64,000 nt of DNA from Pseudomonas californiensis (GTDB lineage: Bacteria > Pseudomonadota > Gammaproteobacteria > Pseudomonadales > Pseudomonadaceae): contig NZ_JAGTPK010000008.1 of NCBI RefSeq assembly GCF_021147775.1, positions 62,001-126,000 of the forward strand, in the 5' to 3' direction. The notes under the pieces were generated by a model, which was not told the DNA's origin, made no database searches, and saw nothing but the letters and a program-made list of their open reading frames with translations. The position numbers and the translations under genes were made by a program. Of the stretch, positions 26,653 through 36,068 are shown one piece after another; the first letter of the stretch is position 1; each line of letters opens with the position of its first letter.

Positions 26653-29600
26653 ACGGCCGGGGTTCGGTGTCCGCCTGGTGCATCAACCATCCGGTCGCCA
26701 CCTTGCTGTTGACGTTTGCCCTGGTTTTGCTCGGGGTCATTGCCTTCCCCCGGCTGCCCGTCGCGCCGCTGCCGGAGGCGGAGTTTCCGACCATCCAGGT
26801 CAGCGCCCAACTTCCCGGCGCCAGCCCGGAAACCATGGCCTCTTCAGTGGCCACACCACTCGAGGTGCAGTTCAGCGCCATCCCTGGCATGACCCAGATG
26901 ACCTCCAGCAGCGCTTTGGGCTCCACCAACCTGACGCTGCAGTTCACGCTCAACAAAAGCATCGACACCGCCGCCCAGGAAGTTCAGGCGGCGATCAATA
27001 CGGCGGCTGGACGACTGCCTGCCGACATGCCCAACCTGCCGACCTGGCGCAAGGTAAACCCCGCCGACAGCCCGGTGCTGATTCTGAGCGTCAGCTCGAG
27101 CCTGATGCCAGGTACCGAGCTTAGCGACGTGACCGAGACCATTCTGGCCAGACAACTCAGCCAGGTCGAAGGGGTCGGCCAGGTTTTCATCACCGGACAG
27201 CAACGACCTGCCATTCGTGTTCAGGCAGCGCCCGAAAAGCTCGCCGCACTGGGCCTGACCCTGGCCGACATCAGACTGGCGGTGCAACAGACCAGCCTGA
27301 ACCTGGCCAAGGGCGCGTTGTATGGCAACGACAGCATTTCTACCCTGTCCTCCAACGACCAGCTGTTCAAACCGCAGGACTACGCACAACTCATCGTTTC
27401 CTACAAAAACGGCGCGCCGGTGCATCTCAGTGATGTGGCGCGCGTGGTCAATGGCTCGGAGAACGCTTACGTCAAGGCGTGGTCCGGGGATCAGCAAGGC
27501 GTCAACATCGCCATTTTCCGCCAACCCGGTGCCAACATTGTCGACACGGTGGACCGCATCCAGCGCGAGTTGCCGCGCTTGCAGGAAATGCTCCCGGCGA
27601 CTGTCGATGTTTCGGTGCTCAACGACCGGACGCGCACCATCCGCGCCTCGCTGCACGAGGTGGAAATGACGCTGCTGATCGCCGTACTGCTGGTGGTCGC
27701 TGTGATGGCGCTGTTCCTGCGCCAGCTGTCCGCGACGCTGATTGTCAGCGCCGTGCTGGGCGTGTCGCTGGTGGCCAGCTTCGCCATGATGTACTTGTTC
27801 GGGTTCAGCCTGAACAACCTGACGCTGGTGGCGATTGTCGTTGCGGTGGGGTTCGTGGTGGACGACGCCATCGTGGTAGTCGAAAACATCCATCGCCACC
27901 TCGAGGCTGGCCAGGGCATGCGAGAGGCTGCGATCAAGGGCTCCGGAGAAATTGGTTTCACGGTGGTGTCGATCAGCTTTTCGCTGGTGGCAGCGTTCAT
28001 TCCACTGCTGTTCATGGGCGGCGTCGTAGGTCGACTGTTCAAGGAGTTCGCCCTGACCACCACCGCGACCATTCTGATTTCGGTGGTCGTTTCGCTGACG
28101 TTGGCGCCGACTCTGGCGGCGATGTTCATGCGCGCGCCCAAGCACAACCAGCATCAGAAGCCGGGGTTCAGCGACCGCCTGCTGACCACCTACGAGCGCG
28201 GCCTGCGCAAGGCCCTCGCCCACCAGCGGCTGATGCTCGGGGTATTCGGCCTGACCCTTGCGCTTGCGGTGGTAGGCTACGTTCTCATCCCCAAAGGCTT
28301 TTTCCCGATTCAGGACACGGCATTCGCACTGGGCACCACCGAGGCGGCTGCTGATATTTCTTATCCGGACATGGTCGAAAAACACCTGGAACTGGCCAAG
28401 ATCGTCGGTGCCGACCCCGCAGTCCTGGCGTACTCTCACTCGGTGGGTGTGTCGGGCAGCAACCAGACCATTGCCAACGGGCGATTCTGGATTTCACTCA
28501 AACCCCGATCTGAACGCGATGTGTCGGTCAGCGAGTTCATCGATCGTCTGCGCCCCAAGCTGGCCAAGGTACCGGGCATCGTTCTGTATTTGCGAGCAGG
28601 ACAGGACATCAACCTGAGCTCAGGCCCCAGCCGCAGCCAGTATCAATATGTGCTGAAGAGCAATGATGGCCCGCTGCTCAATACCTGGACGCAGCGGCTC
28701 ACCGAAAAGCTGCGCGCCAACCCGGCCTTTCGCGACCTGTCCAACGACCTGCAACTAGGCGGCAGCGTGACGCACATCGATATCGACCGCAGCGCCGCTG
28801 CGCGTTTTGGGCTGACCACGGCCGACGTCGATCAGGCGCTCTATGACGCATTCGGCCAGCGACAGATCAGCGAGTATCAGACCGAGGTCAACCAGTACAA
28901 GGTGATTCTGGAACTCGACGCCCGGCAACGTGGCAAGGCCGAAAGCCTGGCTTATTTTTACCTGCGCTCGCCATTGACCAACGAAATGGTGCCGCTGTCG
29001 GCCCTGGCCAAGGTCAGCGCCCCGCGCATGGGGCCGCTGTCGATCAGCCATGACGGCATGTTTCCGGCAGCAAACCTCTCTTTCAACCTCGCTTCCGGCG
29101 TCGCACTCGGCGATGCGGTCCGTATGCTGGATCAGGCCAAGAACGAGATCGGCATGCCCGCCTCGATCATCGGCAGCTTTCAGGGTGCTGCGCAGGCCTT
29201 CCAGAGTTCGCTGGCCAATCAGCCATGGCTGATCCTTGCAGCGCTGGTCGCGGTGTACATCATCCTCGGCGTGCGTTATGAAAGCTTCGTTCACCCTCTG
29301 ACAATTATCTCGACGCTGCCCTCCGCAGGCATTGGTGCGTTGTTGCTGCTGTGGATGATGGGGCAGGACTTCTCGATCATGGCGCTGATCGGCGTAGTGC
29401 TGCTGATCGGCATCGTCAAAAAGAACGGCATCCTGCTGGTGGACTTCGCATTGCAAGCGCAGCGCGAACCGGGACTGACGCCTCACGAAGCGATTTACGA
29501 AGCCTGCATGACGCGCTTCAGGCCCATTATCATGACAACCCTGGCTGCCCTGCTCGGCGCCCTGCCGCTGATGCTGGGCTTCGGTGTCGGCGCCGAACTG

Positions 29601-29750
29601 CGCCAGCCACTGGGCATCGCCGTGGTAGGCGGCCTGCTGGTCAGCCAGATGCTGACGCTGTTTACCACACCGGTCATCTATCTGCAGCTAGAACGACTGT
29701 TTCATCGACGCCACCCAGCGCCCGCACCGACGCTGGCCATCCACGAATGA
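26649..29750 (+). CDS. RND multidrug efflux permease (HAE1, MdtC/MuxC-like)
   Basis: A 1033-residue proton-driven exporter with two repeats of a membrane helix, large periplasmic loop and five helices. Similarity to MdtC-type pumps is seen at LPVAPLPEAEFPTIQVSA, LPGASPETMASSVATPLE and SSSALGSTNLTLQF. Helix 4 carries the proton-relay aspartates in GFVVDDAIVVVENI (about residue 403), and a relay lysine lies in GIVKKNGILLVDF in helix 10. The family normally exports drugs, bile salts or siderophore-like compounds. MdtB/MdtC pumps usually pair two permeases; only one is present here and no outer-membrane factor gene follows. Confidence 0.93.
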   Translation: MNGRGSVSAWCINHPVATLLLTFALVLLGVIAFPRLPVAPLPEAEFPTIQVSAQLPGASPETMASSVATPLEVQFSAIPGMTQMTSSSALGSTNLTLQFTLNKSIDTAAQEVQAAINTAAGRLPADMPNLPTWRKVNPADSPVLILSVSSSLMPGTELSDVTETILARQLSQVEGVGQVFITGQQRPAIRVQAAPEKLAALGLTLADIRLAVQQTSLNLAKGALYGNDSISTLSSNDQLFKPQDYAQLIVSYKNGAPVHLSDVARVVNGSENAYVKAWSGDQQGVNIAIFRQPGANIVDTVDRIQRELPRLQEMLPATVDVSVLNDRTRTIRASLHEVEMTLLIAVLLVVAVMALFLRQLSATLIVSAVLGVSLVASFAMMYLFGFSLNNLTLVAIVVAVGFVVDDAIVVVENIHRHLEAGQGMREAAIKGSGEIGFTVVSISFSLVAAFIPLLFMGGVVGRLFKEFALTTTATILISVVVSLTLAPTLAAMFMRAPKHNQHQKPGFSDRLLTTYERGLRKALAHQRLMLGVFGLTLALAVVGYVLIPKGFFPIQDTAFALGTTEAAADISYPDMVEKHLELAKIVGADPAVLAYSHSVGVSGSNQTIANGRFWISLKPRSERDVSVSEFIDRLRPKLAKVPGIVLYLRAGQDINLSSGPSRSQYQYVLKSNDGPLLNTWTQRLTEKLRANPAFRDLSNDLQLGGSVTHIDIDRSAAARFGLTTADVDQALYDAFGQRQISEYQTEVNQYKVILELDARQRGKAESLAYFYLRSPLTNEMVPLSALAKVSAPRMGPLSISHDGMFPAANLSFNLASGVALGDAVRMLDQAKNEIGMPASIIGSFQGAAQAFQSSLANQPWLILAALVAVYIILGVRYESFVHPLTIISTLPSAGIGALLLLWMMGQDFSIMALIGVVLLIGIVKKNGILLVDFALQAQREPGLTPHEAIYEACMTRFRPIIMTTLAALLGALPLMLGFGVGAELRQPLGIAVVGGLLVSQMLTLFTTPVIYLQLERLFHRRHPAPAPTLAIHE

Positions 29751-29760
29751 GAGTCGCTTC

Positions 29761-30438
29761 ATGCGCGTGCTGATCATTGAAGACGAAGAAAAAACTGCCG
29801 ACTACCTGCGGCGCGGCCTGACTGAACAGGGTTACACCGTGGACGTCGCCCGCGATGGCATAGAAGGGCTGCATCTGGGGCTGGAGAATGACCATGCCGT
29901 GATCATCCTCGATGTCATGCTGCCAGGCATGGACGGCTTTGGTGTGTTACGCGCCTTGCGGGCCAGAAAGCAGACACCGGTGATCATGCTGACCGCACGT
30001 GAGCAGGTCGATGACCGTATTCGCGGGCTGCGCGAAGGGGCCGACGATTATCTGGGCAAGCCGTTTTCCTTCCTCGAACTGGTTGCACGCCTGCAGGCGC
30101 TGACCCGTCGCAGCGGGACCCATGAGCCAGTGCAGATCACTATTTCGGACTTGTGGATCGACCTCATCAGCCGCAAGGCGACACGTGCCGGTGTACGCCT
30201 GGAACTGACCGCCAAGGAGTTTTCGCTGCTCAGCGTGCTGGCTCGTCGTCAGGGCGACATCCTGTCCAAGACCTCGATTGCCGAAATGGTCTGGGACATC
30301 AATTTCGACAGCGACACCAATGTCGTCGAAGTGGCGATCAAGCGCCTGCGCGCCAAGCTCGACGGTCCGCACGAACATAAACTCCTGCACACCATTCGCG
30401 GCATGGGTTATGCGCTGGAGGACCGCAGTGCGGATTGA
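29761..30438 (+). CDS. OmpR/PhoB-family response regulator (heavy-metal type)
   Basis: A 225-residue regulator. The N-terminal receiver has the acidic pair in IIEDEEK, phosphoacceptor aspartate in VIILDVMLPGMDGF and lysine in GKPFSFLEL. The C-terminal winged helix contains LTAKEFSLLSVLARRQGD and VVEVAIKRLRAKLD. Closest in style to CopR/CusR/IrlR regulators. It begins 10 bp after the pump gene and overlaps the kinase gene, so it probably controls this operon. Confidence 0.92.
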   Translation: MRVLIIEDEEKTADYLRRGLTEQGYTVDVARDGIEGLHLGLENDHAVIILDVMLPGMDGFGVLRALRARKQTPVIMLTAREQVDDRIRGLREGADDYLGKPFSFLELVARLQALTRRSGTHEPVQITISDLWIDLISRKATRAGVRLELTAKEFSLLSVLARRQGDILSKTSIAEMVWDINFDSDTNVVEVAIKRLRAKLDGPHEHKLLHTIRGMGYALEDRSAD

Positions 30439-31819
30439 TTCGATTGCCCTGCGTCTGAGCGGCCTGTTCGCACTGGTCGCGCTGGGCGTCTTCCTGCTGA
30501 TCGGCTGGGCGCTGTACTTTCAGGTCGACAAAAGCATGGACCTGCTGCCACGGGCGGAGGTCGATGCGCGCTACAGCGTGCTCGAATCGGCCGTCAGTCG
30601 TTTTGGCAACCCGGAGCACTGGAACAAGATCAGGACCAAACTCACCCTGCTCAGTGAAGAAGACAAGCGCTTGAGGTTCTGGGTAGTCAGTGACAACCCG
30701 GTCTATGAGTTCGGCCAGCCGGACGCGGATATCCGTCGATTCGCTGCAGGCAGTCTGGGCATGCACGACCTGAAAGTGGCGGATCACCCCTTCGCATTCA
30801 AAGTACTGGTCAGCGAGTTTCCGGCGAAAGAGCAACGCCCTGCCCTGCGCTTTTTGACGGGCATCGATACCGAGACGTTCTGGCACACCCAACACGCTTT
30901 GATGGTCGCGCTGGTCAGCCTGGCGTCGCTCGGCATTGTACTGGCATCCGTACTGGGCTATTGGGTGGCGCGCGTTGGTCTGCGTCCGCTGAGAAGCCTT
31001 TCGCAGGAGGTGCAGAAGCTGGCCCCTCCGCGCCTGTCCGGGCGCCTGCAACTCTCGCCGTTGCCGCCAGAGCTTGAGCAATTCGTGGCGTCGTTCAATT
31101 CCACCCTCGAACGCGTGGAGCAGGCGTATTCAAGGCTTGAATCGTTCAATGCCGATGTGGCCCACGAACTGCGCTCGCCGCTGACCAACCTGATCGGCCA
31201 GACGCAGGTGGCGCTGACACGCGGTCGGTCCGCCGAGCATTATTTCGAGGTGCTGCAATCCAATCTGGAAGAGCTTGAAAGACTACGCTCGATCATCAAT
31301 GACATGCTGTTTCTGGCCAGCGCAGACCAGGGCACCAAGGTCAAGGAACTCACATGCGCATCGCTGGCAGAGGAAGTGGCGACGACTCTGGATTACCTGG
31401 ACTTCATTCTCGAAGATGCACAGGTGCAGGTACAGGTTCGAGGTGACGCCAGCGTCCCCATCGAAAAGACCCAACTGCGACGCGCCTTGATCAACCTGCT
31501 GCATAACGCCGTTCAGCACACAAAAGCCGGCGGCATCATCCATGTGAACATTGAACCGCTCAAGGATCATGTCAGCATCGGGGTCGCCAACCCTGGGCCG
31601 CCCATTTCCGGCGAACACCTGCCCAGACTGTTCGAGCGCTTTTATCGTGTCGATGCCTCGCGCAGCAACAGTGGCGCAAACCATGGCCTGGGGCTCGCCA
31701 TCGTCAAGGCCATCGCCGTCATGCATGGCGGCACCGTGTTTGTGAACAGCCGCCACGGTATCAATACCTTCGGCATCAACCTTCCAGTGTCCGATCTTTT
31801 CGGAACGCCTCGGGTGTGA
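30428..31819 (+). CDS. Heavy-metal-type sensor histidine kinase
   Basis: A 463-residue membrane kinase. The likely start is GTG 30428, overlapping the regulator by 11 bp. Two membrane helices (about 10-32 and 160-182) flank a periplasmic sensor, followed by HAMP, dimerisation domain with the phosphorylated histidine in FNADVAHELRSPLTNL, and an ATPase domain with LLHNAVQHT (N box) and GLGLAIVKAIAVMHGG (G box). It belongs to the CusS/CopS-like group. The signal is not evident, and the periplasmic domain lacks a histidine/methionine-rich metal site that I can recognise. Confidence 0.9.
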   Translation: MRIDSIALRLSGLFALVALGVFLLIGWALYFQVDKSMDLLPRAEVDARYSVLESAVSRFGNPEHWNKIRTKLTLLSEEDKRLRFWVVSDNPVYEFGQPDADIRRFAAGSLGMHDLKVADHPFAFKVLVSEFPAKEQRPALRFLTGIDTETFWHTQHALMVALVSLASLGIVLASVLGYWVARVGLRPLRSLSQEVQKLAPPRLSGRLQLSPLPPELEQFVASFNSTLERVEQAYSRLESFNADVAHELRSPLTNLIGQTQVALTRGRSAEHYFEVLQSNLEELERLRSIINDMLFLASADQGTKVKELTCASLAEEVATTLDYLDFILEDAQVQVQVRGDASVPIEKTQLRRALINLLHNAVQHTKAGGIIHVNIEPLKDHVSIGVANPGPPISGEHLPRLFERFYRVDASRSNSGANHGLGLAIVKAIAVMHGGTVFVNSRHGINTFGINLPVSDLFGTPRV

Positions 31820-32008
31820 ATTTATATTCAACGGTTCAAAGAGTTGATTGAATTCAATATTTAAACATTTATAGACCCGCCTTTATTCCCAAACAATTCA
31901 GATGAGGTTATAAGGGCAGTCGTCGAACAGCGCTTATTAAAAGCCGCTGCATTTAGATAATACACTCAACCAATTATCAAGAATCATTCGTTCGTAGGTA
32001 GTACACCA

Positions 32009-33535
32009 ATGCCGCTGTCTGCACCCGATAAAAGCACCGGCAAATGGTCCGGGCCGGAGCTCATGCTTATCCTTGGCAGCTCGGTGTCAGTGCTCGCCAT
32101 CCTGACGATTGTGGCATCCCTGCTGGTGCGTGAACGCAGTGATACCGAAGAGTCGGCAGCGCGCACGGCGTCCAACATCGTTAACTTGATTGATGCGGAT
32201 GTGCTGAGAAATGCGGAAGTGTATGACTCTTCCTTGCAGGGCATGATCCAGTCCTGGCAGCGCGAAGACTTGAAGCACATATCACCGGAACTTCAACAAC
32301 TTGTCCTGTTTGATCGTTCCACCGCCGCGCCTTACAAAGGCGACCTGGTACTGCTGGACAACAAGGGAGAGATACTCGCGGACTCATTGTCGGTCATACC
32401 GCGCGACGATAACTTTTCTGACCGCTCCTACTTCAAACAGCATGCGATCGACCCTTCACTGGACCTGCATGTCAGCCCTCCCTACAAGACCCGCTGGGGT
32501 TACAAGGATTGGTGCATCAGCTTCAGTCGAAGAATGTCGGGCCCGGATGGTGAATTTCAGGGGATCGCCAGCGCAGCCATGCGACTGGTCTATTTCAAGC
32601 ACTTATTCAAAAGCCAGACGCTTGGCAAAGGCAGCAGCATCAATCTGATTACCACTGATGGCATTCTGGTGGTCCGACATCCCGACCGGGATGGCAAGGA
32701 CCTGGTCGGCAAGGACTACAGTCACACGGCCAACTTTCAGCGCATCCTCAAAGAAGGCGACGGCACCTTCGGCGCATGGTCGACCCAAATGCAGGAACAG
32801 CGGCTCTACACGTTTTCGCGCGTCGGTAATCTGCCGTTGATTGTCGTCATTGGCCAGTCGCAAGAAGAAGTCTTTGCTGGTTGGCGTCGAAATGTCTGGC
32901 TGGTTGGTACGGCCACCAGCGTGCTGTGTGTGGGCCTGCTCTGGCTGACCGGGCTGCTGTGCCGTGAACTGCGACGGCGCCACCGGGCAGAAGACAAGCT
33001 GGCCAGTCTTGCAGCCACCGACGGTTTGACCGGGCTGGACAACCGGCGTCAGCTCGATGAAGCAATGGAAACAGAATGGGCACGGTCGCAACGCTCCGGC
33101 AGACAGTTGTCTCTGCTCATGATCGACGTTGACCACTTCAAGGCGTTCAATGAACGTCACGGCCATCAGGGCGGCGACAAGGCATTGCGACAAGTCGCAC
33201 TGACTATCGCCAACAATATAAGGCGTCCAGGCGACAAGGCCGCGCGCTATGGCGGTGAAGAGTTCGTGGTAGTGCTGCCCGAGACAGGCATCGAAGGCGC
33301 ATTGCTGATTGCCGAGGGCATTCGTCGATCGGTCGAATCAATGCCCTCCTTTGCCGGGGATGGCCGACCGATTACGGTAAGCATTGGTGTGGCCTCGGAG
33401 ATCATTCAACCGGGCGACAAATTGACAGCGTTCTTCGGCATGGCCGACAAGGCGCTGTATCAGGCCAAGAACAACGGGCGTAACCGCGTCGAGCATTATG
33501 CCGCGCCTCAAATGCAGAACCTCGCCCAAGCCTGA
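32009..33535 (+). CDS. Membrane diguanylate cyclase with periplasmic dCache-like sensor
   Basis: Makes cyclic di-GMP from two GTP. The 508-residue protein has two membrane helices (about 20-42 and 298-320) bracketing a periplasmic double-Cache-like domain. The cytoplasmic GGDEF domain has an intact GGEEF active site (about residue 414), preceded by the inhibitory site RPGD five residues upstream, so product feedback is expected. The periplasmic domain includes DRSYFKQH and GYKDWCISFSRR, common in Cache sensors. It is transcribed alone after a 189-bp A/T-rich gap and ends at a bidirectional terminator. Confidence 0.92.
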   Translation: MPLSAPDKSTGKWSGPELMLILGSSVSVLAILTIVASLLVRERSDTEESAARTASNIVNLIDADVLRNAEVYDSSLQGMIQSWQREDLKHISPELQQLVLFDRSTAAPYKGDLVLLDNKGEILADSLSVIPRDDNFSDRSYFKQHAIDPSLDLHVSPPYKTRWGYKDWCISFSRRMSGPDGEFQGIASAAMRLVYFKHLFKSQTLGKGSSINLITTDGILVVRHPDRDGKDLVGKDYSHTANFQRILKEGDGTFGAWSTQMQEQRLYTFSRVGNLPLIVVIGQSQEEVFAGWRRNVWLVGTATSVLCVGLLWLTGLLCRELRRRHRAEDKLASLAATDGLTGLDNRRQLDEAMETEWARSQRSGRQLSLLMIDVDHFKAFNERHGHQGGDKALRQVALTIANNIRRPGDKAARYGGEEFVVVLPETGIEGALLIAEGIRRSVESMPSFAGDGRPITVSIGVASEIIQPGDKLTAFFGMADKALYQAKNNGRNRVEHYAAPQMQNLAQA

Positions 33536-33553
33536 TTGTCTGTCGATCGACAT

Positions 33554-33584
33554 AAAAAAACGCCAGACTGGCTGGCGTTTTTTG
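33554..33584. terminator. Bidirectional rho-independent terminator
   Basis: Seven A, then CGCCAG, loop, CTGGCG and six T. It works on both strands between the cyclase gene and the convergent helical-bundle gene. Confidence 0.9.
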
Positions 33585-33603
33585 TTACTGCGGGATCATC
33601 GAA

Positions 33604-34074
33604 TTACGATGCGGCACGGGCCTGGTCACGCAGTGCTTTCACTTTGTCATGGTTGGCAAGTACGCCAGCCTGTTGCTTCTCGATGAGGCTGATAACGCTG
33701 GCTGGCACATTGTGCTCACGCGCTTTTTCAAGAGCTTCACGGTAAGCTTTCTTGGCTACGTCTTCGCCACGCTCGGCTTCTTCAAGTACTGCCTTGTCGT
33801 CATCCGAAGTCACCGCCGACTTCAGTTTGACCCATGCACGGTGCAGAGAGCCCGATACACTGGAAGAATCTTCAGGCTTGCCGCCCAAGGCTACCACTTC
33901 AGCTTGCAGCTCACGCACAGCGCTCGCCACTTCAGCGGAACGGTTGGCCAAAAACGCTTTTACTTGCGGGCTTTTCGCATTCTCTGCACTGGTCTTGAAG
34001 CCTTCTTCACCGTCGATGCTGGTTTCGATCAGGTCATTCAGGATAGAGATCGATTCTTTATTGATATCAGTCAT
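33604..34074 (-). CDS. PA2169-like four-helix-bundle protein (DUF2383)
   Basis: A 156-residue soluble, almost wholly helical protein with the ferritin-like pattern of DUF2383 members. The N-terminal ILNDLIETSIDGEEGFKTSAE and central RAWVKLKSAVTSDD match those I recall for Pseudomonas PA2169-type stress proteins. The carboxylate positions needed for an iron site are only partly visible, so metal storage is not claimed. AGGAAATT upstream supports the ATG at 34074. Expressed as a single gene. Confidence 0.8.
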   Translation of the reverse strand: MTDINKESISILNDLIETSIDGEEGFKTSAENAKSPQVKAFLANRSAEVASAVRELQAEVVALGGKPEDSSSVSGSLHRAWVKLKSAVTSDDDKAVLEEAERGEDVAKKAYREALEKAREHNVPASVISLIEKQQAGVLANHDKVKALRDQARAAS

Positions 34075-34293
34075 TTGATAATTTCCTAATGGCAGGTTGA
34101 TACGAAAATGGGTACTGCATGGATAATTGCAGTCGCCGTGCCAGTTTTTAAAAAATTTATTTATTATTATTTTCAATAACTTACGAAATTTTCACATCTG
34201 TTCGGTCGTGACTTCTGCATGAACTGTCCTTTGGCCTGCATGCAGAATGCACGTATCGTATGCGCCTGGATGAAACGACAAGGGGGCTCACTC

Positions 34294-34530
34294 ATGAACC
34301 CGGAAAAATTACGGTTACTGGTTACTCAGGAGATGCCGTTCGGCAAATACAAGGGACGATTGATCGCCGATCTGCCAGGCCACTATCTGAACTGGTTCGC
34401 ACGTGAAGGGTTTCCGAAAGGGGAGCTTGGCGGACTACTGGCATTGATGCAGGAAATTGATCACAACGGTCTCGGCGCACTGCTGGACCCATTGCGAAAA
34501 CGCCCGCGTCAGTCCTTCAAGGACAGTTGA
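34294..34530 (+). CDS. DUF3820-family small protein
   Basis: A 78-residue protein containing MPFGKYKGRLIADLPGHYL and WFAREGFPKGELG, the signature of the DUF3820 family. That family may be a small nucleic-acid-associated fold similar to exonuclease accessory regions; its function is unproven. AGGGGG precedes the ATG at 34294; more upstream in-frame starts lack such a site. Confidence 0.8.
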   Translation: MNPEKLRLLVTQEMPFGKYKGRLIADLPGHYLNWFAREGFPKGELGGLLALMQEIDHNGLGALLDPLRKRPRQSFKDS

Positions 34531-34556
34531 TACGCGAAGCGGCAGACAGTCTGGAC

Positions 34557-34589
34557 AAAAAAACGGCGCTCCGGACCAGGGAGCGCCGC
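34557..34589 (-). terminator. Rho-independent terminator downstream of eda
   Basis: A GC-rich stem CGGCGCTCC/GGGAGCGCCG with a six-base loop; on the minus strand it is followed by seven T. It ends the zwf-pgl-eda transcript. Confidence 0.85.
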
Positions 34590-34662
34590 AAAGCCATACA
34601 ACCAACAACAACTTCTTGACCAGGGCCAGGCGCCGTCAGCGCCCCGCCCTGAAATTCTCATT

Positions 34663-35337
34663 TCAATCGAACAATGCCAGTGCCTGAGCGGTGGCTTCCT
34701 GGATGCGACCCCAGTCGCCATTCTTGACCCACGCATTGTCGATCATCCACGTGCCGCCGACGCACATGACATTCGGCAAGGCCGTGTAGCTCTTCAGATT
34801 CTGCTCGTTCACGCCGCCGGTTGGGCAGAAGCGCACTTCGTTGAACGGGCCGCCCAGCGCTTTGATAGCTGCCACGCCGCCGCTGATTTCTGCCGGGAAC
34901 AGTTTGAAACGGCGATAGCCCATGGCGTAACCGATCATGATTTCGGAGGCGCTGCTGATGCCTGGCAACAGTGGCAGCGGACTGTCCAGCGCCGCCTGCA
35001 ACAGCTCTTGCGTGCTGCCAGGGGTAACGATGAATTGCGCGCCTGCCGCTTCCGCATCAGCCAGCATATTGCGGTCCAGAATGGTCCCTGCCCCCACACA
35101 TAACTCCGGACGCTGCTCACGCAGAATACGGATTGCGCTCAGGCCAAACGCCGAGCGCAGCGTGATTTCCAGTGCCGTCATGCCACCTGCGGCCAAAGCG
35201 TCCGCCAATGGCAGCACATCCTCGTCACGCAAGATGGTGATGACCGGCAGTATCCTGGCTTTGGCACAGAGTTCGTCGATCTGGGCAATCTTGTTCGCCA
35301 TGCTGCTTCGCGGCTGATTATTTTCGTTCTGTGTCAT
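34663..35337 (-). CDS. eda: 2-dehydro-3-deoxy-phosphogluconate (KDPG) aldolase
   Basis: Cleaves KDPG to pyruvate and glyceraldehyde-3-phosphate, the last specific step of the Entner-Doudoroff pathway. The 224-residue (beta/alpha)8 class I aldolase shows the catalytic glutamate in ALEITLRS, GAGTILD, and the Schiff-base lysine in RRFKLFPAEISGG. FCPTGGVNEQNL binds phosphate. The ATG at 35337, with AAAGGAAG upstream, is chosen over one nine codons further out. Third gene of zwf-pgl-eda. Confidence 0.96.
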   Translation of the reverse strand: MTQNENNQPRSSMANKIAQIDELCAKARILPVITILRDEDVLPLADALAAGGMTALEITLRSAFGLSAIRILREQRPELCVGAGTILDRNMLADAEAAGAQFIVTPGSTQELLQAALDSPLPLLPGISSASEIMIGYAMGYRRFKLFPAEISGGVAAIKALGGPFNEVRFCPTGGVNEQNLKSYTALPNVMCVGGTWMIDNAWVKNGDWGRIQEATAQALALFD

Positions 35338-35354
35338 GGCGACGCTTCCTTTGC

Positions 35355-36068
35355 TTATGGGCACCAGTAAATCTCAAGGGACGGGTTTAGAAAGGCACGA
35401 ACCGGCATTTGAGCGAGGTCATCGCCCGCCAGGGCCGAGCGCAGTGTGTCGAGTTTGGCCTGGCCCGAAACCGACAGAATCGGCAGCTTCGCCGAAGCCA
35501 GTAGTCGACGGGTCAGGGTCAGGCGCTGGTGCGGGACGGTGGGTGCCAGCATCGGCAGACAAAGACGCTCGCCCTCCAGGCTCAACGCTTCTGTCAGGTT
35601 GGGACTGTTGGGAAACAAAGACGCGGTGTGTCCGTCATCACCCATGCCCAGAATCAGCACATCGATGGGCGGTAACTCGGCCAGCGCTTGATCGGCTGCC
35701 AACGCAGCCTCCTCCAGACTGCCTGCCAGGGTGTACAACCCCAGGAACCGAGCCTTGGCTGCTGGCCCCTGCAACAGATAACGCTGAAGCAGGCCAGCAT
35801 TGCTGTCGGCGTGTTCGGTCGGTACGAAGCGCTCGTCAGCCAGGCTCACAACCACTTTTGACCAGTCCAGTGACTGCTGCGCCAGGCTCTGGAAAAACGC
35901 AACCGGGCTGCGGCCACCGGAAACCACGAGGGTGGCCAGGCCGTTCTCGGTGATTGCTGTTTTCAAACGATCAGCCACATTGGCAGCCAGCGCGTCGGCC
36001 AGTTGCTGTGGCGTGTCGAAGTCACGCGCTACCAGCCCTGCTGGCAGCTCAAGGTCACATATCGCCAT
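35355..36068 (-). CDS. pgl: 6-phosphogluconolactonase
   Basis: Hydrolyses 6-phosphogluconolactone to 6-phosphogluconate in the cytoplasm. The 237-residue protein has the NagB/Pgl fold with [29 protein letters not shown] and [14 protein letters not shown], the last holding the catalytic histidine. The ATG at 36068 overlaps the zwf end by 14 bp, and GGGAGA lies upstream. Sits between zwf and eda in the standard Pseudomonas order. Confidence 0.95.
   Translation of the reverse strand: MAICDLELPAGLVARDFDTPQQLADALAANVADRLKTAITENGLATLVVSGGRSPVAFFQSLAQQSLDWSKVVVSLADERFVPTEHADSNAGLLQRYLLQGPAAKARFLGLYTLAGSLEEAALAADQALAELPPIDVLILGMGDDGHTASLFPNSPNLTEALSLEGERLCLPMLAPTVPHQRLTLTRRLLASAKLPILSVSGQAKLDTLRSALAGDDLAQMPVRAFLNPSLEIYWCP

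Noticed and set aside
26844..28439. 531-codon open frame antisense to the RND pump gene
   Set aside because: Composition is rich in His, Gln and Arg with no recognisable domain. It is the expected shadow of a GC-rich gene on the other strand.
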